A stretch of DNA of 64,000 nt from Saxidomus purpurata (lineage: Eukaryota; Mollusca; Bivalvia; Venerida; Veneridae). The position numbers and the translations under genes were made by a program. Location of the stretch: positions 25,346,982-25,410,981 of the forward strand of contig JAFMSR010000018.1 in the NCBI GenBank assembly GCA_022818135.1, given 5' to 3'. Below the pieces are notes generated by a model. That model saw only the letters and a list, made by a program, of their open reading frames with translations. It ran no database searches and was not told the origin of the DNA. Position 1 is the first letter of the stretch. The number at the start of each line of letters is the position of its first letter. Below are positions 37,410-46,596 of this stretch, in pieces.

Positions 37410-39102
37410 GTAAGAACCACTTATTGGTTATTTTTGGTCTAGGTAGCCGGCACTATATTTCATACGGAGTAACGCTAGCTTCATTGCATGAGAGTTTCAC
37501 TGATATCAGATAAATTTCGAGTCATGTGTTTGGGAGTTTTGTACGAAACAAATGAATCTATCAAAGATATCATGTTTTGTTATAAGCTTTCTTAAAACGT
37601 CGATTACACCATTTGAATCACATGACCGTGTTATAGCTTCGGGCACTCTCAGTTAAATTTTCATTTTTTATGAGTTTGTTAGACAATATATTTATTTTCT
37701 CCTGGATTTCTCCACTTCTTATTTTGCATAAAATAAATATTTTATGTCAATGTAGTTGAAAAAAGCAAGAGAAATGAAAATATGACTAAATCATAATAGT
37801 AACAATGATACAGATCCGTCTACCTAGACCAAAAGTCTAAAGGCATCTTTCTTAGTACCACTCCCCTCGTAGCTCGCCAAGGCCCCGACAGTTACACTAG
37901 CATAGTGCGGTTGAGAGGGCTTATGAGCTCCAAGTACCCGGCAGTCGTCACCGGCATGCGAGGTGTTTCCAGGCAGCCCAGGTGGTTCTTCGTCTGTGGT
38001 TCAGGCATACTTCTAAGGGCCCCGACAGTTACAAAACCGAAGTAGCTGTCGAGATCTTATGTGCACGCAACGAGGGGCGAGAGCAGCACAATCACAATAC
38101 ATATTTTAAGACACAGTTAAGAAAGAACTACGAGGCCATTAAAATAGATAGAATTTAGGATACAATCACAAAAAAACTTAGTTCTTGTAAGTACTACTAC
38201 TTTCGGACAATAAGAATCATTAAGTTTCTATAGAAAATAGTTGTGTAAGAAAAGCACTATATCCCCTTCAGGGCCTCATTTCTTTTAAAAATCCAGTTTC
38301 TAAATTATCCATTGTTAGAGAATACAAAATTGATTAGTTGTGCCATACAAAATCAAATTCTGACAAGCCTTTTCAGAAAGTTTCACCACCCCATTGGGGA
38401 CTAGTCTCTGATGGGTATTTTATTTTTTGCTCCATCTTACAGTCACACAGAACTCCATTGCTGTAAGTCAAATTAAATCATGACTATACAAGTTTAAGAA
38501 AACAAAAATTCTTAAGTTTCTATATAGAATATTAAAGAAAAATGCTACACCCCCTTAAGGGCCTAATTTCCAAATAAGAAATCGAAGGGTAGGGTGTGAA
38601 TATTAGAAAGACTGATCATTAAATTATTTGAGCCAATTTCAAATCTAATTTCGATAACCAGTTTCAGATAAAAAGAATTTTAATATGTTCATATTGAATA
38701 TAGAAGAAAATAACAAGGGCAGTAACTCTGGAGATACTAAGCCAATAATGACGAAGGTTGCGCATGTGCCGAGGCATTATGCAATCGTATACTTATTTTA
38801 AGTTTAATGAAATTCTATCCATTGGTTCTTTCGTTATGACTCCGGACGGACTGACGGGCAACGCCAAAACAGGATAATTGGTGCCTTATTATTTACACTA
38901 CTAAAATACTTGCTTTTGATAAAGTTTCGAAGTTTTATTTCATGTTAATCCATTAGGCTTAAAAAAGCCCATAAGGCACACATATACAAAATTTTGTTGC
39001 GAACAGCAAATAATAGTAGAGGAAATACATGTGACATGATAATAAAAATAACTTAACATTTTAGTACTATTTACTAGATCATGTTCGAGCCAGTGATAAC
39101 AA
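37410..39102. other. Intron with a GC-rich island at 37800-38100
   Basis: A ~300 bp stretch (about 37800-38100) is much richer in G and C than its surroundings and contains CCCCGACAGTTAC twice (near 37884 and 38020). Around 38716-38760 is an AACAAGGGCAGTAACTCTGG segment of interspersed-repeat character. Neither encodes a recognised product. Confidence 0.4.
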
Positions 39103-39714
39103 TATCCTTTGCACACCGGCATATTTTGTTACACACTCGACAGACATGCATGTGTTTTTGTAAACACTGTACATCACGTTATGCTACTTTCGGTTTACTG
39201 CGCGTGTTGTATACGTCAGCAAATAGATTGAGCTGTAACATGAAAGTAAAATTTCCATTGGCCCACCTACAGAGGTCACGCGCAGGGGTCACCCTGTCTG
39301 CTAACCTGCGCATGGACTTCTTTTCTTTTTTTTCTTTTTTCTTTTTTGCTAACGAGAGGTCAATTTTAAGCGTTCTCATAAGATGTCAATATACCTAGGT
39401 TTGAGTTTCTGCTTTATGTCTGTGAAAAAATATTTGCACGCGCTCAAAACACTATCCCACAGGGGCCTGTACGCGAACGTTGGTAAAATGAAAATTTCAA
39501 AGCTGGTAAAATTGTGTCCAAGGTCATTCTCAAGGTTGTCTTAAAGTGTCAGCATTTGCCTCGGACGTCTGAGTTTTCAACATTCAGGAGCTGTCGGCAT
39601 AGCCTTTAAATTCATACAGACAAAACGTGTTCCATACGGTAACTGTCACTTCTATGGAAGGCCAAACCTGTCTTTACCCGCGTATACGGTTTATTACGTT
39701 ACCGGCGTTCAAAG
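39103..39714. repeat. Second copy of the inside of the 22.5 kb foldback element
   Basis: Matches 22781-23375 closely in the same orientation (for example CACACTCGACAGACATGCAT and GGTCACGCGCAGGGGTCACC). It carries a CT-rich insertion around 39318-39347 and lacks the inverted arms. Confidence 0.85.
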
Positions 39715-40537
39715 AATATTAGGTTAATAAACTGGAGAAGACGTTAAGTTCCTATACAACTTAAAGTATTGAAATACAAATGGAAGGTGATTTTGAAATA
39801 GGTCAACTTGCGTAAACGCGCTATTTAAGCAGTTTAATAGCCAACACTTCTCTGGTAAAAAAATCAAGTTTAATTCTTTAGATATTTAGGTAAAATTAAT
39901 TTCAAAACTGTTGCGTCATGTAAGGTAACTTGTCCAAAACAAAATGGACACCAGTGAAAAAAATAATGCTATCACTAAATGTAGTCTGGTGGTCTTTTGA
40001 CAGATGATTATCGCATTAATTATCTGATTAACTAATCGCATAACATGTTGATCACTGAGCAGATAGTTTTCTTATTTAGTAGGTTATATCACAATACTTA
40101 TCTGACTAACTAATTACATAGCACGTTATCCACTTAAAAGATATCTAAAATATTATCATTATGTAGGTAATCTGTAGGCAGTAGTAGGCAGTAACATACA
40201 CTTTTTTGTGTTGACATAAGTATCTGTTAACATAAAAATTAAAGCGTTAATCAGATATTGATCATGATAATTAAGTAATAACTAGTTATACAACATGATA
40301 ATGATGTGGTTATGTGGTGGCAGAAGTATGCTACCATAAATTCTATACCAAATTGTATGTTATGACTAAATCGTTTTCCTAAAAACTTAGATATTTGCAA
40401 TATATTCAAAGCTATTATGATATTCCGGTATCTGAGCATCATCTCTGATTTATCAAAATCAGTTTATGCAATGCTTTCAAAAATCCTATTGTAATGATTA
40501 AGTTTTTAACAATTATCTGGTTCCACTATTCTACAGA

Positions 40538-40770
40538 TTTTAATTTGGCTATAAAACAGCTGAAGACAAACAAGTCTGGTGGTCCAGATAATTTCACTGC
40601 TGGCAGAATTGTATTAGTTCCTGTATTACATAAACTTTTCAATAAAGTTTCTGATATTGGTTACTTCCAACAGTCGTAGTCTGGCGGCTACATTGCACCT
40701 TTACATACAAAAGGAAGTGTTAATAATGTTGAAACTTATCGAGGATTTACATTGTTGAGCTGTTAACTAA
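40538..40770 (+). pseudogene. LINE reverse transcriptase fragment
   Basis: Encodes AIKQLKTNKSGGPDNF, then LFNKVSDIGYFQQS, a stop where the family has Trp, and LHTKGSVNNVETYRGFTLLS. These are the conserved segments before the first catalytic block of non-LTR reverse transcriptases. Only about 75 codons remain, with one TAG stop (40677-40679) and an abrupt end, so it is a dead scrap in the intron between vWA exons 2 and 3. Confidence 0.8.
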
Positions 40771-42104
40771 AGTATTCTAAATAATAGACGTTTAATTATC
40801 AGCTATTAGAAAAACTACATCTGCATACAGTAAAATATAGACTTCATACATACACTTTGCCAATTGCTTTAATCTTGGTAACAAGGTCATTTCACAAGAG
40901 GGTCAAGATAGCCATATATCGCTTACCTGGCTACCGTTGGCTATAATGCATTATATATATATATATATATATCAATCGCAGAAAAGGCAAGTTTTGACCC
41001 GGGAGTTCTAATTTAAAAAATCTTCATACAGATCCACTACATAATACTATATTCCAAATATCTAAGCACTGGGCCTAGTGGTTCTAGAAAAGAGGATTTT
41101 TAATGTGTTCCCTATATAAACCTATGTTAAATCAAGTGACCCCTTGGCAGGGATAATTTTGACCTGACGGTCATGATTAATTTTGAACAATCTTAGTAGC
41201 GGTCCACTGGGCAATGATACTTGCCAAAAACGGTTAAAAAAGTAACTGTGACAACGAGCAACATTGACGCAAACTACAGTTATTGTCAAACAAATCTGTG
41301 TTTAATCCATTTACTCTAATACCATTAGAAACAAATTGATACAGCCAGTGTAAAGCATTAAGCATGTGACCTTTTATGCCTGTGTGTCAATCAATTTTGG
41401 GGTTATGCACCTAAGGCCATCACCTGGTATAGTGGAACGTTTCTTTTATACACATGGTCAATCATCAATATCATCTAAGCGCTTAAATATATCTAAGCTT
41501 CTATCTTCGATCTATTTTATAACTCGGCTGGACTGTATATCCTACTGTACCGAATTAGTTCAAGTAATTTGTCCGGCATAAATTATGTACATATATATAT
41601 ACTGCTTTTAAGCACTGTGAGAACATAGCCCATCCATATAATAGGTATTCTTTCCCATACATGACTCTGTGATAGTGTCAATATGGGAATATTGGACTTT
41701 GCCATATATACAATATAGTTACGTGCTAGAATGCTAGAAATGTTCAAACAATTATATTATTACAATATCTACAAATAACAGGTGGAAACTTTATCATGAC
41801 CGAATTATCTTTTTCTAACCTAGCTGAAACACATTTATTTTTTAATTTAAAGAAAGGAAACATTTCAAATTCTTTATTTAGACATCTATCTAAATGTTCA
41901 CTTAAAAGAATTTGCCTTGTTGAAGGGTATTTTATTTGTTGTTAATGGCTTGTTAGCAAAAGAGAATTATTTTATTATCAAATTCAAACCAAGGATTAAC
42001 GCCATCAATTTACATTAATTATCTATCTTTTTACAACAGTAATCTCCCTTGCAGGAAGTTATGACGTCAACGTCATGGAAACAATGTCATTCACTACAAT
42101 TGTG
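40771..42104. other. Intron, (TA)n microsatellite, nothing else
   Basis: An alternating TA run lies at about 40951-40972. No exon or other element is recognised. Confidence 0.45.
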
Positions 42105-42115
42105 CCTGATGAATT

Positions 42116-42400
42116 GTATGAAACGCGTAGCATAGTTAATTTTGTTAATTAAATCGTTATTTTAAAGCCATATCAAGTCATTTTAATTTAATTCATTATA
42201 GATCTATATATTGCCTTTTCCGGCATTTTAAGGGTTTTAAACCTTAAGACTATATTTATAAATAAAATTTAAAAAATGACACTATATGAGTTTTCTATTT
42301 GTATTTGCAAACCGGTTTCACTTTTGCACCATCAGAGCAAATATAGCATACAATATACATTACTTGGCATTTTAAGGGTTTTAAACCTTAAGACTACATA
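42116..42400. repeat. Interspersed repeat tail ending next to vWA exon 3
   Basis: 42116-42260 matches the repeat at 35503-35640. Its end, TTTTAAGGGTTTTAAACCTT plus AAGACTA, is present at about 42228-42253 and again at 42371-42396, with the second copy stopping 11 bases before the exon. Confidence 0.65.
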
Positions 42401-42407
42401 TCTTTAG

Positions 42408-42546
42408 ATATACACCGTTGACGCAACTGGTAACGTTCCTTCCGGTGAGCTTCAACAGATTGCCAGCAGCAGTTCTACGGCATTCAGCACTGGAGATTTT
42501 GCTACATTGCAGAATATAACAATGCAGATTCTGGATAACTCGTGTG
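42408..42546 (+). CDS. vWA exon 3
   Basis: 139 bases after TATCTTTAG, phase 0 in, phase 1 out (TGTG|GTAATT). Encodes the last strand and helix of the vWA domain: IYTVDATGNVPSGELQQIAS, as in family members where a strand is followed by a GxxxxxELxxIAS helix, then ITMQILDNSC. Confidence 0.78.
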
Positions 42547-42857
42547 GTAATTATGTGATGATATGTATATTTGTTTGCTTGACTTTGCACTCTTCTTTGA
42601 CAGTTTACACTAGAATCTAGTGTTAGCTTGGGAGTTGCCTGAACACTTCTATTTTATACTGCATTATTATTATTGCATTATTTCACAGATAAACCCTTAA
42701 ATATCGCTTATTTATGTGCAAAACAAAGAAAGAGTAAGCAACAGTTTGACACCATGATTCGACACAGTTGTAAGTTCCGCCTTTCATGTTAGCTCTCTCA
42801 ATTGTTGGGCAAACTATGCAGGTTCTAATATAGGTTTTGATATCATGCATTTTTCAG

Positions 42858-42927
42858 TGGATGGACTAAACCTCACTACGCCTACAACGACAACGACAAC
42901 AACGCCTGCTCCGACGACATCGGGTAG
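42858..42927 (+). CDS. Thr/Pro-rich linker exon
   Basis: Starts after ATTTTTCAG in phase 1 and encodes VDGLNLTTP, a run of seven Thr, then PAPTTSG: a likely O-glycosylated stalk. Two donors are possible, at 42923 (GG|GTAGGT) and 42927 (AG|GTGATA). The second is chosen because it keeps the next candidate exon open. Confidence 0.65.
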
Positions 42928-43009
42928 GTGATAATAATGTAAACTTGAAAAATAATCGCGAAATATCATGAAAAAAAGAATGAATGTTCCAACTCAGATT
43001 AAACTCAAT

Positions 43010-43880
43010 ACTGTCATGGATGGATGTATATTGGGTCGTCCTGAAACTTGGTCAGTATGACTGCCTTGATAAAATCTAGGTCGAGTTTGAATATGCGTCA
43101 ACTGGAGTCAGAAACTAGGTCACGATGTCAAATCATATAAAAAACCTTGTGTATGCCATAACGGTTGCATTTTTCATTGGATCTTCATGAAACTTTGTCA
43201 GTATGATTGCCTTGATGAAATCTAGGTCGAGTTTGAATATAAATTATATTGAGTTAAAAACTAGGTCATTTGGGTCAAATTATAGAAAATCTTTGTGTAT
43301 GCACTATAGGTTGCACTTTTTATCGGATCTTCATGAAACTTGGTCAGAATTACTATCTTGATAAATTCTAGATTTAGATTGAGTATGGGTCGTCTGGGAT
43401 CAAAAACTAGGTTATAGGTCAAATCTGAGAGAGCGGTTGTGTATGCTATGGAGGTTGCATTTTTCATTTAATATCCATGATACTTGGTCAGAATGATTAT
43501 CTTGATGCAATCTAGATCGAGTTTGAATATTGATCATCTGGAGTCAAAACATAGGTCATGGGGTCAAATCATACAAAAAAACTTGTGTATGCAATATAGG
43601 TTGCATTGTATCTTCATGAAACTTTGTCAGTATCACTGTCTTGGTGAACTTTAGGTCGAGTTTGAAAATGGGTACCCTGAGGTCAAAATCTAGGTCACCC
43701 GGTTAAAATGCAGGTGAAATTTTCGAACCAATCATCATGTAAATTGGTCAAAAGTTTGTCTTGTCAAGGTCAAACAGAATGTTTGAGTTTATGATATATA
43801 GTTTAGGGTTGAAGTTTGGTCACATATTGTCATAAGTAGGTCTCAGGTGAACGATATAGGGCCATCTTGGCCCTCTTGTT
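43010..43880 (+). mobile_element. Helentron-like tandem-repeat element (family 1, copy b)
   Basis: About five ~145 bp units with CTTCATGAAACTTGGTCAGA, TCTAGGTCGAGTTTGAATAT and TTGTGTATGC. It ends TAGGTCTCAGGTGAACGATA, the perfect hairpin AGGGCCATCTTGGCCCT (43858-43874) and CTTGTTT. Confidence 0.78.
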
Positions 43881-45213
43881 TAACAATTTAGTAGCACTAA
43901 AACCAAAAAATTCACAAAACTCGTTTCATTTCGTATTTCAGTTAAATTTACAGGCGGGGCAGTGTTTCTCATCGTTCCTGGGATCAACAAGTACTAGAAT
44001 GCTATGCTCTGTAAGAAACTACCAACTTTCGCACATAACGAGTCATTTTGTCATTTCAGGGCTTATATGACCATCAGTTAATGAATGGTAGCGACATTAA
44101 CCACTCGCCTACAGAGGCGTTGCAAAACGTTCTCGGATGTGAGCATTAAAATGACAAGCTTGTCATTCAGAACTTCGCTTGTCTTTTCTGTTATTTTCTA
44201 CAGAAAAGACAGAGCGGATAGTAATATTAACATGTTAGTACATGACAGCAGACATGTACATCGTAAATGATAAACGATACTGCATAGAAAACACTTCTAT
44301 TTGTTTTAACTTAAATTTTCTTTTGTAATTCTATAGATGACCGATAAAAGAATAGAGGGAAATGTGAATGTGTTGGCACTATAGAGATGTTACAAAGTGA
44401 TCACAAGTCTGAAACCAACTACATGTTTATTCAAAGATAACCATTTGACTCTCCGAATCAGTAGAGTTCCTTTTCAATTAATGATATATCGTCAAAAAAG
44501 TCATGTATGTGTCATTTAAAAAGATGTCAAATATAAATTGCAATTAGATATAAAGCAGTTTGTTATCTCTTCAATGTATAACATTGTACAGAATATTATT
44601 ATCTGGACCTTTTTACTGCACATAATCCTGCACATCCTACAAATCTCTCCGGGCCAAACTTCAATAGTACAGTATACCACAAGAAAACTATGATACAAAG
44701 CGCTTATAAAAGGCATAGCAAATAAAATCGGATTGCTTTGAATGAGGAATTTTATGGCATAAGTAATACGGACACCAAGCAGCACAAACTTTGGTAGAAA
44801 CATATATTTATTAATGTCCTAAGAAGAAAGCCTTTTTTTACAAGTTACATTGACGTGTTAGGTAAACCAGCTTGGTTTATTATAACACATGCTATGTAAG
44901 TTCATCTTTATAATTCCTAGAAACACGTTAACAGTGAGGATAAGTCATACGTGTGAAATATTGTTTTGACAAGTGTGAGGTGCATCAAATGTCGAAAATA
45001 GATACCCAAATTTGGTTACTGAAAATTGAGATTGTCTCCAACATATGAACAACAATATTGGGCATTCTGTTTCGACCTTTCATGCAAACGGTAGTCTCGA
45101 CATTTCTACTGGTAACTACATTCCCCGATTTCTTTTTTTTTTAATTTCTACAATAAAATAATTTAAAAGAAAATTTACAAAACTCATACTCACATTTCTT
45201 GTTTGTTTTGTAG
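43881..45213. other. Intron before candidate last exon, nothing recognised
   Basis: No exon or repeat with clear borders is seen. Confidence 0.4.
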
Positions 45214-45283
45214 AACTCCACCACCGGAAGTGTGCATCCCACAGTTTCCTTTCGCCACATTTTATGGTGGTGGGGAAAGTTAG
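45214..45283 (+). CDS. Candidate terminal exon with stop
   Basis: After the pyrimidine-rich TTTGTTTTGTAG, a phase 2 exon would read TPPPEVCIPQFPFATFYGGG, Glu, Ser and stop TAG at 45281-45283. Joined to the 42927 donor it gives a Pro-rich, Cys-containing tail that continues the linker style. It rests on a splice pair and on the following AATAAA only; the end of the gene may instead lie elsewhere. Confidence 0.4.
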
Positions 45284-45313
45284 CCACCCGTGATATGCCC
45301 CCTCACAAATTCA

Positions 45314-45319
45314 AATAAA
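45314..45319 (+). terminator. AATAAA polyadenylation signal
   Basis: AATAAA lies 30 bases after the candidate stop codon, a typical spacing for a short 3' UTR. Such hexamers are common in AT-rich DNA, so it is supporting rather than decisive. Confidence 0.35.
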
Positions 45320-45433
45320 ATCTCTTCATAACACTCATGCTATGTTATACATGAATAATAGAGGTTACATATTCAATCAAATAAATGAGGCTCATAGTGA
45401 TCCAAACATTTTACATTTAGATGTTACACTGTA

Positions 45434-46463
45434 CAAGGTCTTTCAAATAGTATGGTCCGGAAACGAGCGTAATACGATAAATAACCTGCCTCGGATCACG
45501 TGACAAACATCCGGGTACCCGCGATTTTGGAAAAAGAAAGAAATTATTGATACTTTATATCTACGTATATCTCGATATTTTACCAATCAATTTGACCAAC
45601 AAAGTGATCCTTAATACAATATATGCATTCCCTTATCATTACATAATATTATATTTTACCGATGTTTCGTTTTAGGTGGATTTACGCATTGGAAAGTTGA
45701 CCTCATACGAACGGGTTTTTTCACAAATGACCAAAAGCCGAAAACCGACCTAATTTTAGCGCTTCTTTCCTACTTGCATGGTGTTCATGGGATTGATGTA
45801 ACATCTTTTTCTCATAGATTTAAGTCTAATGTACGTCTGTTATGTCTTAGATTTTCGTATTTCACCCGTATTTTAATTTTCTGGGACGGTTAGATCCGTT
45901 CAAAATCTAAAAATGGCGTCAATGGTGATTTTTTTTCGCGATACGGTGATATTTTGTGCACAGGTTTTCATTATATATTTAGGGTCAAATGATGGAAAAT
46001 TGCTAATTAAAATGTAAATTAAGAGTTATTTTGAACGGATATGAATTAGATTTTCGTTTTTTTATTTTATAGCATAATAACGTATAGTTTTGTAAGACCA
46101 GTATCGCGAGTCAAATGACCATCCATCGCTAAAACGCGCAAGACGGAAAAGCATGGACCGTGTTTAACTCGCTTTAAAGATAATAGTTAATTATATATAG
46201 AGGTTTTAATTTCACAGTTTTACAGAAAATTTCATCAGCTTTCCAATTATACCATTTGTTTTATTAAATGTGGTATTTAAATGACAAAATGACGGGCAGT
46301 TTTGCATACAACTATCGGACAAATACCAGTTTACTCGCTCGGCGTGATAAATGCACGGCGTGATAAACGCTTCCAGGTAAAAATCGATAACCGAGACAAG
46401 ATTATCAGTACGATAAGACATTTATAGAGGGCGTTTCCGGACCATACTATTTGAAGGACCTTG
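45434..46463. mobile_element. 1,030 bp non-autonomous DNA transposon with 7 bp target duplication
   Basis: The left end CAAGGTCTTTCAAATAGTAT then GGTCCGGAAACG is matched inverted at the right end (CGTTTCCGGACCATACTATT then TGAAGGACCTTG), with one mismatch in about 36. CACTGTA occurs directly on both outer sides (45427-45433 and 46464-46470), which reads as a 7 bp target-site duplication. No transposase is seen inside. The superfamily is not assigned. Confidence 0.85.
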
Positions 46464-46596
46464 CACTGTAGTATAAATGTTTGACACAAAGAAATTGTCG
46501 TAATTTATCAATAACCAAAATATGCCAGAGAGTCAGCATTGTTTAAAACTATAACGATGATAACATGATAAATGACAATATATTAGTGGTTTTTTT

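Larger units (their letters stand above)
833..45283 (+). other. Gene span: secreted Cys-rich module array + vWA domain protein (5' end uncertain)
   Basis: Nineteen exons on the + strand join in a consistent phase, about 2.4 kb of coding sequence in 44 kb. In order: six A-B exon pairs, exon C, exon D, three vWA exons, a Thr-rich exon and a candidate last exon. A exons carry six cysteines in the spacing C-x6/7-C-x6-C-x4-C-x-C-x8-C; B exons carry C-x5/6-C-x4/5-C-x5/6-C-x-C-x9-C. These spacings resemble EB or EGF-like modules. The vWA part has the hydrophobic strand plus DxxxS start, a GTRRTDRAL loop and later core strands. All introns are GT-AG; those from A1 to D are phase 1, those in the vWA part are phase 2, 0, 1 and (if the last exon is right) 2. 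No membrane helix is seen, and sequons are frequent, so an extracellular protein is inferred. Exact family and function are not recognised; shell matrix, adhesion or immune roles are possible but unsupported. Confidence 0.75.
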
